Source: an uncultured Clostridia bacterium | GTDB lineage: Bacteria; Bacillota; Clostridia; Oscillospirales; Ruminococcaceae | DNA: 41,343 bases | Assembly (NCBI GenBank): GCA_947627235.1 | Contig: CANQVG010000015.1 | Span: 1-41,343 of the forward strand | Reading direction: 5' to 3' | Shown here: in pieces, positions 31,981-40,869 of the stretch | How positions within the stretch are numbered: the first letter of the stretch is position 1 | How the letters are laid out: every line of letters begins with the position of its first letter | Notes under the pieces: model-generated | Seen by the model: the letters and a program-made list of their open reading frames with translations, nothing else | Database searches by the model: none | Told to the model about the DNA's origin: nothing | Translations under genes and position numbers: made by a program

Positions 31981-33000
31981 ATGAGCATGTTCAAAAAGGA
32001 TATAGGAATAGACCTCGGAACCGCCAACACTCTCGTTTACGCCAAGGGCAAGGGCATCATTCTGAGGGAACCGTCGGTAGTCGCGGTGGACACCAAAACT
32101 GAGGTCGTCCGCTATGTCGGCACCGAGGCAAAAAACATCATAGGCCGCACCCCGGGCTCTATCCGCGCGGTACGTCCCCTTAAGGACGGCGTAATCGCGG
32201 ACTTCGATATGACCACCGCGATGCTTCAGGAATTTATAAGAAAGGCTCTCGGCAACAATCCGTTTGCGAGAGCGAGAGTTATAATCTGCATACCCTCAGG
32301 CGTAACAGCCGTCGAGCGCAGGGCGGTCAAGGAAGCCGCAGAGGGTGCGGGAGCAAAACGTGTAGCGATAATCGAGGAGCCTATGGCTGCCGCAATCGGC
32401 GCGGGACTTCCGGTTGAATCACCGACCGGCTCTATGATAGTGGACATCGGCGGCGGCACGAGCGAAGTCGCGGTAATTTCGCTCTGCGGAATAGTCACCA
32501 GCCGCTCCGTAAGAGTGGCGGGAGACGAGTTTGACAATTCCATTATCAACTTTATCAAGAAAAAATACAACCTTCTTATAGGCGAACGCACCGCCGAGCA
32601 GATAAAGATTTCCATAGGCTCGGCTTACCCGACGGAAGAAGACACCGAGCTTGAAATCAAGGGCAGAAACCTGCTCACCGGTCTTCCCGAAAATATCACC
32701 GTCTCCTCGGAGGAGATAAGAGAAGCGCTTTCGGAGTCGCTCTCGCACATCATCGAGGCGATAAAGGTCACGCTTGAGCGCACCCCACCGGAGCTTTCGG
32801 CGGATATTATCGACTCGGGTATCACCCTTGCCGGAGGCGGCGCGCTCTTAAGAGGTCTTGACAGGCTTATAAACGAGGAAACCGGAATACCCGTAAATAT
32901 CGCCGACAGACCGCTCGACTGCGTTGTCGACGGCACCGGAAGACTTCTTGACAACATTGAGGAGCTTCAGGACGTGCTGAACGGCGAAACCTCCGCCTGA
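31981..33000 (+). CDS. mreB: Rod-shape determining protein MreB
   Basis: A 339-aa bacterial actin. It shows the phosphate-1 motif [33 protein letters not shown], the phosphate-2 motif [17 protein letters not shown], and adenosine-site [20 protein letters not shown]. MreB filaments guide sidewall peptidoglycan synthesis. It is followed by mreC, mreD and a class B PBP. AAGGAAGG lies 6-8 nt before the ATG. An 86-nt gap with a strong hairpin separates it from mreC. Confidence 0.97.
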   Translation: MSMFKKDIGIDLGTANTLVYAKGKGIILREPSVVAVDTKTEVVRYVGTEAKNIIGRTPGSIRAVRPLKDGVIADFDMTTAMLQEFIRKALGNNPFARARVIICIPSGVTAVERRAVKEAAEGAGAKRVAIIEEPMAAAIGAGLPVESPTGSMIVDIGGGTSEVAVISLCGIVTSRSVRVAGDEFDNSIINFIKKKYNLLIGERTAEQIKISIGSAYPTEEDTELEIKGRNLLTGLPENITVSSEEIREALSESLSHIIEAIKVTLERTPPELSADIIDSGITLAGGGALLRGLDRLINEETGIPVNIADRPLDCVVDGTGRLLDNIEELQDVLNGETSA

Positions 33001-33016
33001 TTTTTAAAACATTCCG

Positions 33017-33054
33017 CCGCGCCGCAGTTGCCCGTCGGGGCGTCAGCGGCGCGG
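33017..33054 (+). other. GC-rich hairpin between mreB and mreC
   Basis: A 9-bp perfect stem CCGCGCCGC (33017-33025) with GCGGCGCGG (33046-33054), with an inner GCCC/GGGC, followed by only TTTAG. Probably a partial terminator or a 3'-protecting hairpin for mreB mRNA. Confidence 0.6.
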
Positions 33055-33086
33055 TTTAGTCATTGATAGAAAGGGGGCTTAACGCG

Positions 33087-33941
33087 GTGAAGGAGTTTTT
33101 CAGCTCCAAGAAGTTTATTGTGATAGCCTGCATAGCGGCATTTCTCATAGGCATTATGATATACGCGGCGGTAAGCTCCTCAAACGCGATATCCTCCGCC
33201 GTGGGAACGGTCTTTTCACCCGTCCAGCGCTTTTCGCAGCGCATCTCCGACGCCGTGACCGACACCCTCGATATGCTCATAAACGCCCGCAGCTACTATG
33301 AGGAAAACCAGTCCCTAAAGGAACAGCTTGCCGAGCTTTATGCCAAAATATCCGACTACACCGAGGTCATGCAGGAAAACGACCACCTGCGCGAAATGAT
33401 TGACCTCGCGGACTCCGCCGACGGCGTTGAGCTTTCGGAACCCTGCACCGTTATCGGACGCGTAGCAAATGACGTTTACGGCTCATTTTTCATTGACAAG
33501 GGAGAAAAAGACGGTATCGAATACTATGACCCGGTGGTCACGGCGAACGGCATCGTAGGCTTTGTGACCGAGGTCGAATATACCTATTCAAAGGTCACTA
33601 CCATTCTCTCGAATGAGATATCCCTCGGCGTATACTGCGTCCGCACCGGCGAGACGGGCGTTATTGAGGGCAGCTACGAACTTGCTCTCGACGGCAAGGT
33701 GAGAATGGTTTATATACCGCTCGAATGTGAGATGAACGAGGGCGACATTATGATAACCTCGGGCTACAGCGGCACAGTTCCGCAGGGAATCGTGCTGGGT
33801 ACGCTCGGAGAGACGTCAATCGCCTCAAACGGACTTTCGCGGAGCGGGCTTATCACCCCGATTGTGAACCCGTATGAACTTAAAACTGTATTCGTCATCA
33901 CCGACTTCGACGGGAAAGGCTCGGCATATGAAGAAGAATAA
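33087..33941 (+). CDS. mreC: Rod-shape determining protein MreC
   Basis: A protein of 284 aa: short cytoplasmic N-terminus, one membrane segment at about residues 10-30, a coiled coil at about 65-105 (YYEENQSLKEQLAELYAKIS), then the two beta-barrels of the MreC outer domain (GRVANDVYGSFFIDKGEKDG, VTANGIVGFV, ITSGYSGTVPQGIVLG). It activates PBP2 of the elongation complex. I chose GTG 33087, 9 nt after AAAGGGGG; the upstream TTG at 33063 lacks a site. The stop lies inside mreD. Confidence 0.93.
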   Translation: MKEFFSSKKFIVIACIAAFLIGIMIYAAVSSSNAISSAVGTVFSPVQRFSQRISDAVTDTLDMLINARSYYEENQSLKEQLAELYAKISDYTEVMQENDHLREMIDLADSADGVELSEPCTVIGRVANDVYGSFFIDKGEKDGIEYYDPVVTANGIVGFVTEVEYTYSKVTTILSNEISLGVYCVRTGETGVIEGSYELALDGKVRMVYIPLECEMNEGDIMITSGYSGTVPQGIVLGTLGETSIASNGLSRSGLITPIVNPYELKTVFVITDFDGKGSAYEEE

Positions 33942-34503
33942 CGGTTCCGACACGCCCGTCCTGAAGCCGCAGGCAAAGACGGCGATTAAATGGGCGGTAT
34001 TTTCGATTTTCGCGGTGTTTATGTATGCGTCCTCCACCTCAGGCGGCGCTTCTCCCAAGGCGCTTCTGCTTTTCCCGTTCGCGGCGGCGGTTGCGGTTTT
34101 CGAGTCGGAAATTCCCTCGGCGATACTCGGCTCGGTTTCGGGACTTCTGCTCGACGTTTCGCTCGGCAAGCTTACGGGCTTCACTGCGCTTTTGATGTGC
34201 CTTTTCTGTGCGGGCATATCGGCGCTTTTCGCTCAGCTTCTCAGAAAAAACATCGTGAATTATCTCCTTGCTTTTTCACTTGCCGGCGGAATATATCTCT
34301 ATCTCGACTACTACTTTTATTATAAAATCTGGGGCTACGAGGGATACAGGCTTGTTCTGACACGGCGGCTGATACCTTCCGCCCTCAAAACGCTGTTATG
34401 GTCGCTGCCGGTTTTCGGCGCGGTATATTTAATCGAGCGGCTCTGCGGAAGCTCGCGCAAGCCGAAGCTCGAGGAGCAGGACAAAAACATCGACAGGGTT
34501 TAG
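33928..34503 (+). CDS. mreD: Rod-shape determining protein MreD
   Basis: A protein of 191 aa with five or six membrane segments (VFSIFAVFMYAS; ALLLFPFAAAVAVFE; ILGSVSGLLLDVSLGKLTGF; LLAFSLAGGIYLYLDYYF). The LLDVSLGKLTG region matches the family's LLxDxxxGxxxG motif. It overlaps mreC by 14 nt, has AAAGG 8 nt upstream, and ends with TAG 21 nt before mrdA. Confidence 0.88.
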   Translation: MKKNNGSDTPVLKPQAKTAIKWAVFSIFAVFMYASSTSGGASPKALLLFPFAAAVAVFESEIPSAILGSVSGLLLDVSLGKLTGFTALLMCLFCAGISALFAQLLRKNIVNYLLAFSLAGGIYLYLDYYFYYKIWGYEGYRLVLTRRLIPSALKTLLWSLPVFGAVYLIERLCGSSRKPKLEEQDKNIDRV

Positions 34504-34524
34504 CTTTTCCCCGAGGAGTCTGTT

Positions 34525-36603
34525 ATGAAACGATTTTTTGAAATCCTACGAATAGGAGCGGCGGTCGCGATTCTCGCGGTCGCTGTGGTGTTCGCAGGTT
34601 CAAAGCTTATGAAAATTCAGGTCGTGGACGGCGCAATGTACCTTGAAATGTCAAAGTCGTCTAAAACCGCGACCCAGACCGTTTCCGCGGCGCGAGGACA
34701 GATTGTGGACTTTCGCGGACGCCCGCTTGTCGAAAACAGGGTGTCCTACAATGTCGTTATCAACGAATCCTTCTTCCCCGATGATTACGCCGCGCAGAAT
34801 GAGGTCATACTGAAGCTGACAAAGCTTTTGGAGGCGGACGGTCTTGAGTGGACAGACGAACTTCCCGTGACCCGCGAAACGCCGTATGAATACACACTTC
34901 CCGAGGATTCTCAGGCAGTGAAAAGGGTCTTTGAAAAGCTCAGGCTCGCAAGCTACGCCACCGCCTCAAACTGCGTCGACGCGCTGATTGACAAGTATAA
35001 AATACCGGAGGAATGGAGCGACAGTGAAAAACGCGCCGTCGCCGGAGTCAGATATCAGATGATTCTCGGAGATTTCTCCTCAAAAAACGACTACGTCTTT
35101 ATAAAAGACGTCCCGATAGAGACCGCCGCAAAGATAAGAGAGCTTACCTACCAGCTCGCCGGAGCGGCGGTGGTGGAAGACGCGGTGAGAGTTTATAAAA
35201 GCGGCGACATCTTTCCGCACGGAATAGGCTACGTAGGACCCATATACGCCGAAGAATACGCCTCGCTCAGGGAAGCCGGGTATCTTATAAACGACACCGT
35301 CGGAAAATCCGGCATCGAGCGCTCAATGGAGTATTATCTCAGGGGCAAGCGTGGGGAAAAACAAATTACCGTAACGAGCGACGGCGAAATTTCCGAGACG
35401 ATAACCAAGGAGGCGGTCCCCGGAAACACCGTTGCGCTGACTATAGACTCGGAGTTTCAGGCAAAGCTCCAGAATATTCTCGGAGATTTCATACGCTCCC
35501 TTGCCGACGGCACTCTTTCAAAGCAGGACTACGATTTTTCCGACTGCTCGTCGGGCGCGATAGTCGTTATGGACGTCAAGACAGGCGCGGTAAAGGGCAT
35601 GGCCACTTATCCGAATTACGACATAAACGACCTTTTAAACGATTATTCCTCGGTTCTTCAGGCGGAGGGGCAGCCCCTCTACAACCGCGCGACCGACGGT
35701 CTTTACCGCCCCGGTTCGGTGATGAAGACGGTCACCGCTACGGCGGCTCTTGGAAAGGGAGTAATCACGCCGCAGGACAAATTCGCCTGCCACAGAAACT
35801 ACAACTTCCTCGACATCGAGGTTCACTGCACAGGCAGCCACGGGAATATTAACGTCGTGACGGCTATTCAGAAAAGCTGCAACATCTTTTTCTATCAGGT
35901 GGTTCAGAAGCTCGGGCTCGATAATCTTCTCGAATATGAAAAGGCTTACGGCCTCGGCGAGGATATGGGGCTTGAAATTAAGAGCGCAAACGGCTATCTT
36001 GCCTGCCCCGATACCTTTGCAAACCTCGGTCTTGAATGGACGGTAGGACAGGTGCTTCAGGCAGCAATAGGGCAGTCGGAGGTCGGAGTCACGCCGCTTC
36101 AGATGTGTTCTTTGGCGGCGACTATCGCCAACCACGGCGTAAGATATAAGCCCTATCTCGTCGACTCAATATGGGACTACAACCGCACCGAACTCGTCTC
36201 TAAAACCGAGCCTCAGGTCGCGGCCACGGTAGACGCCGACGCAGGGGTCTTCGATACCGTCATCGCGGGAATGAAGCTTGCGGCGGAAAATACCACCGCC
36301 GACGTTTATTACGAAACCAACGAGCAAAACGCATATCTTTCTCAGTTTTCGCTCAAAGCCCTGCCCTACCCCGCGGCAATAAAAACAGGTACTCCGCAGG
36401 CGTCGAACAAAGCCACACAAAATTCAACCGTCGTGGGTTTTTACCCCGCCGACGACCCTGAAATCGCCTTCTCGGTGGTCATCGAAAACGGCGAATATTC
36501 AAAGTATCTTGTGAGAAAAATAATCGAAGCTTACTACGGTTACGAAAGCGGCGTGGAAGACCTTGGAAACGGAACTTTCCGCAGTGTAGTGTTAGATAGG
36601 TGA
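34525..36603 (+). CDS. mrdA: Penicillin-binding protein 2 (class B transpeptidase)
   Basis: A protein of 692 aa. An N-terminal membrane segment (about 8-28) is followed by the dimerisation domain (VSAARGQIVDFRGRPLVENR) and the transpeptidase domain. Active-site motifs are Ser398-Val-Met-Lys401, Ser451-Cys-Asn453 and Lys620-Thr-Gly622. It cross-links sidewall peptidoglycan with RodA and MreBCD. It is the last gene of the mre operon; rodA is not adjacent. Confidence 0.93.
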   Translation: MKRFFEILRIGAAVAILAVAVVFAGSKLMKIQVVDGAMYLEMSKSSKTATQTVSAARGQIVDFRGRPLVENRVSYNVVINESFFPDDYAAQNEVILKLTKLLEADGLEWTDELPVTRETPYEYTLPEDSQAVKRVFEKLRLASYATASNCVDALIDKYKIPEEWSDSEKRAVAGVRYQMILGDFSSKNDYVFIKDVPIETAAKIRELTYQLAGAAVVEDAVRVYKSGDIFPHGIGYVGPIYAEEYASLREAGYLINDTVGKSGIERSMEYYLRGKRGEKQITVTSDGEISETITKEAVPGNTVALTIDSEFQAKLQNILGDFIRSLADGTLSKQDYDFSDCSSGAIVVMDVKTGAVKGMATYPNYDINDLLNDYSSVLQAEGQPLYNRATDGLYRPGSVMKTVTATAALGKGVITPQDKFACHRNYNFLDIEVHCTGSHGNINVVTAIQKSCNIFFYQVVQKLGLDNLLEYEKAYGLGEDMGLEIKSANGYLACPDTFANLGLEWTVGQVLQAAIGQSEVGVTPLQMCSLAATIANHGVRYKPYLVDSIWDYNRTELVSKTEPQVAATVDADAGVFDTVIAGMKLAAENTTADVYYETNEQNAYLSQFSLKALPYPAAIKTGTPQASNKATQNSTVVGFYPADDPEIAFSVVIENGEYSKYLVRKIIEAYYGYESGVEDLGNGTFRSVVLDR

Positions 36604-36650
36604 AGAATTATGAAATTTTTGTAAAATTTTCAGAATTCGGAAAAAATACT

Positions 36651-36679
36651 TTGACACCGCCGAATTTTTGTGATATTAT
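36651..36679 (+). promoter_or_regulatory. Sigma-A promoter of the mgsA-like gene
   Basis: TTGACA (36651-36656), 17-nt spacer, TATTAT (36674-36679), with a leader of about 60 nt. The closeness to consensus suggests strong expression. Confidence 0.85.
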
Positions 36680-36744
36680 AGTCACACCCAATTTGCACGC
36701 ATTTTTCAGTATACCCGCGCAAGCTTATTTTAAGGAGGATTTTT

Positions 36745-37140
36745 ATGCACATAGCACTGATAGCGCATGACTCCAAGAAAGAGCTGATGATTCAATTCTG
36801 CATCGCATACAGCGGGATTTTGAGCAAGCACTCCCTCTGCGCGACCGGCACCACAGGAAAACAGGTTTCCGAAGCAACCGGCCTGAGCATTCAGCAATAC
36901 CTAACCGGCTCACAAGGCGGCTGTCAGCAAATCGGCGCCAAGATTTCCTGCAACGAAATCGACCTTTTGCTGTTCTTCCGTGACCCGATCAACCGCAAAT
37001 CCGGAGAGCCGAACGAGCAGGATCTTTTAAGGCTCTGCGACGTTCACAACATCCCCCTCGCAACCAACATAGCCACTGCGGAAGCGCTCATTATGGCACT
37101 CGAACGCGGCGACCTCGATTGGCGCGAACTGGTCAGATAA
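36745..37140 (+). CDS. Methylglyoxal synthase-like protein with altered active site
   Basis: A protein of 131 aa, the family length, with the MGS-like fold: IALIAHDSKKELM (His8, Lys12), the phosphate loop CATGTTGKQVSEATGL, FFRDP (Asp80) and IPLATNIATAEALI. Family enzymes turn dihydroxyacetone phosphate into methylglyoxal using, in E. coli numbering, Asp71, His98 and Asp101. Here those positions are Cys60 (GGCQQIG), Gly87 and Asn90. The phosphate site is kept but the catalytic residues are not, so a non-enzymatic or different activity is likely. AAGGAGG lies 7 nt before the ATG. Confidence 0.8.
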   Translation: MHIALIAHDSKKELMIQFCIAYSGILSKHSLCATGTTGKQVSEATGLSIQQYLTGSQGGCQQIGAKISCNEIDLLLFFRDPINRKSGEPNEQDLLRLCDVHNIPLATNIATAEALIMALERGDLDWRELVR

Positions 37141-37187
37141 AATCATCACGTCTTTCTTACGTCAACTGACCGAATTTCATATTTAAA

Positions 37188-37410
37188 AAGGCTGCGAACG
37201 AGAGAGTAGCAGTACGAGGCAATCAAAGAGAGGACGCGTAACGGTGAAAGCGCCTTTGCCCCGTCTATGCGAAGGACACTCGCGAGCCTCTGCGTGATTA
37301 AGCGCAGACGTATCCCGCGTTAAGGGCTCGAGTGACCGGATTCTTCCGGTAACAAGGGTGGTACCGCGACGGCCGTCGTCCCTTTTTGCAGGGGCAGCGG
37401 CCGCTTTTTT
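37188..37410 (+). promoter_or_regulatory. T-box leader of hisS-aspS
   Basis: The T-box sequence AGGGTGGTACCGCG lies at 37355-37368. Upstream are the stem I elements AGAGAGTAG, AAAGAGAGG and GGTGAAAGC, and stems CTGCG/CGCAG and ACCGGA/TCCGGT. The terminator stem (37370-37382 with 37391-37403) is followed by a T6 run. Uncharged tRNA binding favours an antiterminator and turns on the synthetases. The specifier region reads GGACAC (37274-37279), which contains GAC (Asp) and CAC (His) overlapping by one base. The rest of the gap (37141-37187) holds a possible weak promoter (TTACGT, 17 nt, TATTTA). Confidence 0.9.
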
Positions 37411-37451
37411 GTCTGTAAAAATTTTGATTTCAATGAAAGGATACAAATACT

Positions 37452-38813
37452 ATGGCTCTTAAAATCAAACGTCCCAAGGGTACTCAGGATATCCTGCCGG
37501 ACGACATCCCGAAGTGGAGAACCGTCGAAAACCTCTCAGCAGCAGTTGCTGAACAGTTCGGCTTCCGCGAGATACGCACACCGGTTTTTGAGGATACGGG
37601 TCTGTTTGTGCGCTCGGTCGGAGACACCTCCGACGTAGTCACAAAGGAAATGTATACCGTTTCTTCAAAGGGAAACGACACATTTACGCTGCGTCCCGAA
37701 GGCACCGCGGGAGTAGTACGGGCAATGATAGAAAGCGGACTTATCCACGAGGGCGCCCCTCAGAAGGTCTATTACATTATCCCCTGCTACCGTCACGAGC
37801 GTCCGCAGGCGGGAAGACTCAGAGAGTTCCACACCTTCGGCGCGGAGATGTTCGGCTCGGCTTCGCCCTATGCCGACGCCGAAATAATCCTTATGGCGCA
37901 CACCATTTTCGAGCAGCTTGGTCTGAGCGACTTCATTGAGCTTCACATAAATTCCATCGGCTGTCCAGAGTGCAGGGCTAAATACCGTGAAGCGCTCAAA
38001 GCCTTCTTTGAGCCGCACAGAAGCGAGCTTTGTCCGACATGTCAGGAGAGGCTTGATAAAAATCCGCTCCGACTTTTGGACTGCAAGTCGCCCGAATGTC
38101 GCGAAATCGCCGCCGGCGCGCCGATTATGCTCGACTACCTCTGCGAGTACTGCAGTGACCATTTCGGACAGCTCAAGGATATCTTGACCGACTACGGAAT
38201 CAGGTTCACCGTTGACCCAAAGATAGTGCGTGGACTCGACTATTACACCAACACCGTCTTTGAGTTTATCTCAAACGAAATCGGCGCTCAGGGAACAGTG
38301 TGCGGCGGCGGAAGATATGACAATCTTGTCGACGAGCTAAGCGGATTCAGCATTCCCGCGCTCGGCTTCGGATTCGGTCTCGAACGGCTTATCCTCACGC
38401 TTGAAAATCACGGAATAGAGTTTGAAAAGGCTCCCACCTGCGACATATATCTCGCCTCGGTGGGCGAAGACGCGCGCCGCAAATGCGCGCTTTTGGCGGA
38501 CCGGCTCAGACAGAACGGCTTCGCGGCGGAATTTGACCTCATAGGACGCGGAACCAAAATCAAGCCTCAGATGAAGTACGCCGACAAAATAAAGGCAAAA
38601 TACGTATGCGTCATCGGAAGCGAAGAACTTGAAAGTCTTACCGCAAAGATAAGAGATATGAGTACAGGCGAGGAAACGCCGATAGCTCTTGACAATTTCA
38701 TAGACGATTTTTCGGAAATTACAGACCCTGACGGCGGCGATATGGAGCCTGTTTCACGCGAGGAGCTTCTAAGCTTGCTCGGTATCGACCCGCAGTCGGA
38801 AAATAAGGAGTAA
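37452..38813 (+). CDS. hisS: Histidyl-tRNA synthetase
   Basis: A class II synthetase of 453 aa. It shows KRPKGTQDILPDD, motif 2 in CYRHERPQAGRLREFHTFG, the histidine-binding RGLDYYTNTVFEF and GGGRYDNLV, motif 3 GFGFGLERL, and a C-terminal anticodon-binding domain (about 325-430). Four Cys pairs in the insert (CPEC, CPTC) are usual for clostridial HisRS. A T-box controls it; its stop overlaps the aspS ribosome binding site. Confidence 0.97.
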   Translation: MALKIKRPKGTQDILPDDIPKWRTVENLSAAVAEQFGFREIRTPVFEDTGLFVRSVGDTSDVVTKEMYTVSSKGNDTFTLRPEGTAGVVRAMIESGLIHEGAPQKVYYIIPCYRHERPQAGRLREFHTFGAEMFGSASPYADAEIILMAHTIFEQLGLSDFIELHINSIGCPECRAKYREALKAFFEPHRSELCPTCQERLDKNPLRLLDCKSPECREIAAGAPIMLDYLCEYCSDHFGQLKDILTDYGIRFTVDPKIVRGLDYYTNTVFEFISNEIGAQGTVCGGGRYDNLVDELSGFSIPALGFGFGLERLILTLENHGIEFEKAPTCDIYLASVGEDARRKCALLADRLRQNGFAAEFDLIGRGTKIKPQMKYADKIKAKYVCVIGSEELESLTAKIRDMSTGEETPIALDNFIDDFSEITDPDGGDMEPVSREELLSLLGIDPQSENKE

Positions 38814-38818
38814 CAAAA

Positions 38819-40594
38819 ATGGACAGAATGGGAAATCAAAGAAGAACGCATTATTGCGGAGAAATTCCGCTTGAACCATGCGAAGTCGTTGTCTGCGGGT
38901 TTGTGCAGAAGATACGCGACCTCGGCAACCTCATCTTCATAGATCTTCGCGACCGCACCGGAATAGTGCAGCTCGCCTTTGGGGACGACACCGACCGCGA
39001 AATCTTTGAGAAAGCGCGCAGCGTGAGGAACGAATACGTTCTGATGGCAAAGGGCAGCGTCGCCCCGCGCGAAAGCGTAAATAAGGAAATTCGCACCGGC
39101 ACCGTCGAAATACGCGTGACCGAGCTTAAAATCCTCTCAAAAGCGCAGACCGCGCCCTTTGAAATCACCAACTCAGACAAGGTAAACGACGAGCTCAAAC
39201 TGAAATACCGCTACCTCGACCTCAGAACCCGCAAGCTTACCGAAAACATCGTCACCCGCCATAAGATAGCGCAGATAACCCGCCAATACTTCTATGAAAA
39301 CGGCTTCCTCGAAATCGAGACCCCGATGATGATGAAGTCAACTCCCGAGGGCGCGCGCGACTACCTCGTTCCCTCGCGAATCCACGACGGCAAGTTTTAC
39401 GCGCTTCCGCAGTCGCCTCAGATTTACAAGCAGCTTCTTATGGTTGCCGGCTTCGACCGCTATTTCCAGCTCGCGCGCTGCTTCCGCGACGAAGATCTCA
39501 GAGCCGACCGTCAGCCGGAATTTACCCAGATAGACCTCGAAATGTCCTTTGTCGACCAGAACGATATCCAGACCGTCGTCGAGGGGTGGATGAAGCTACT
39601 GTTTAAAGAGATAAAGGGAGTCGAGGTAAAGCTTCCTCTCCCCCGTCTGACCTTTGCCGACGCTATGAACCGCTACGGTTCGGACAAGCCCGATACCCGC
39701 TTCGGAATGGAGATTCAGGACATCTCCGACTTTGCCGAAAGCTGCGATTTCAGCGTATTCAAAGGCGCCGTCGAAGACGGCGGCACCGTAAGAGCGATAG
39801 TCGCGAAAAACGCGGCGGCTGTCTACACCCGCAAGGAAATCGACAAGCTCGTCGAGCACGCAAAGGGCATCGGTGCAAAGGGGCTATCATATATCCGTTG
39901 GTCTGAAGATCAACCCAACTGCTCCTTTGCGAAATTCCTCAAAGAGGGTGAACTTGACTCGCTGCTTTCACGTCTCGGCGCCGAAAAGGGCGACGTCGTT
40001 CTCATCGCCGCCGACACTAAAAAGACCGTCTGCACCGTTCTCGGAGCGCTCCGCCTTATGGTTGCGAAACGGCTCGACATCATTCCGAAGGACAAATTCA
40101 ACTTCGTGTGGATAGTCGAAATGCCCTTCTTTGAATTTAACGACGAGACCCAAAAATGGGAGGCCGCGCACCACCCGTTCACAATGCCGCTTGAGGAGTG
40201 TCTTGAATATCTCGACACCGACCCTGAAAACGTCCGCGCAACCGCCTTTGACCTCGTTCTTAACGGCACCGAGCTGTGCTCGGGCTCTATGAGAATCACC
40301 GACCCCGAACTGCAAAACAAGATGTTTGCGGCGCTCGGTCTCACCGACGAAGAAATAGAGGCAAAATTCGGTTTCTTGGTCGACGCCTACAAATACGGCG
40401 CTCCGCCGCACGGGGGAATAGGTCTCGGACTCGACAGGCTCTCAATGATACTCTGCGACGCCGACAATCTGAGGGACGTGATCGCTTTCCCGAAGGTCCA
40501 GAACGCGAGCGAGCTGATGAGCGGCTGCCCGTCGCCGGTCGACGAAAAGCAGCTTCGGGAGCTTCACATCGCAACGGTAATCGACGAAAAATAA
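38819..40594 (+). CDS. aspS: Aspartyl-tRNA synthetase
   Basis: A class IIb synthetase of 591 aa. It has the N-terminal OB anticodon domain (VVVCGFVQKIRDLGNLIFID), motif 2 CFRDEDLRADRQPEFTQID, the bacterial GAD insertion at about 290-410, and motif 3 GIGLGLDRL. It is the usual bacterial-length enzyme. AAGGAG lies 8 nt before ATG 38819. It is co-transcribed with hisS under the T-box and ends at a terminator. Confidence 0.97.
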   Translation: MDRMGNQRRTHYCGEIPLEPCEVVVCGFVQKIRDLGNLIFIDLRDRTGIVQLAFGDDTDREIFEKARSVRNEYVLMAKGSVAPRESVNKEIRTGTVEIRVTELKILSKAQTAPFEITNSDKVNDELKLKYRYLDLRTRKLTENIVTRHKIAQITRQYFYENGFLEIETPMMMKSTPEGARDYLVPSRIHDGKFYALPQSPQIYKQLLMVAGFDRYFQLARCFRDEDLRADRQPEFTQIDLEMSFVDQNDIQTVVEGWMKLLFKEIKGVEVKLPLPRLTFADAMNRYGSDKPDTRFGMEIQDISDFAESCDFSVFKGAVEDGGTVRAIVAKNAAAVYTRKEIDKLVEHAKGIGAKGLSYIRWSEDQPNCSFAKFLKEGELDSLLSRLGAEKGDVVLIAADTKKTVCTVLGALRLMVAKRLDIIPKDKFNFVWIVEMPFFEFNDETQKWEAAHHPFTMPLEECLEYLDTDPENVRATAFDLVLNGTELCSGSMRITDPELQNKMFAALGLTDEEIEAKFGFLVDAYKYGAPPHGGIGLGLDRLSMILCDADNLRDVIAFPKVQNASELMSGCPSPVDEKQLRELHIATVIDEK

Positions 40595-40600
40595 ATCATA

Positions 40601-40625
40601 AGGACGGCAAACGCCGTCCTTTTTC
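40601..40625 (+). terminator. Rho-independent terminator after aspS
   Basis: AGGACGGC/GCCGTCCT, 8 bp with a 4-nt loop, then TTTTT. The rest of the 40595-40869 gap holds nothing I can assign. Confidence 0.93.
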
Positions 40626-40869
40626 GTTTTTTGCCCGACTTGCGAGCAGCTATTTATGCGTGCTTTTCCGCTTTTAGTATGCATCGAGCAGTAGTCTGCC
40701 TTACAAAAGGGCTTTTTCGGTCTTTTCGCCGTCTGTCAGATTCACATCGAAGAATACGGTACGCAAGAGCATATCGGCAACCGTCCATACATATTTCGCC
40801 ACAACCGAAATCTGTATGTGTAAAGATAACGCTGTGCCGCGCGGGTCAACCGCAGGTTAAATTTTTGTC

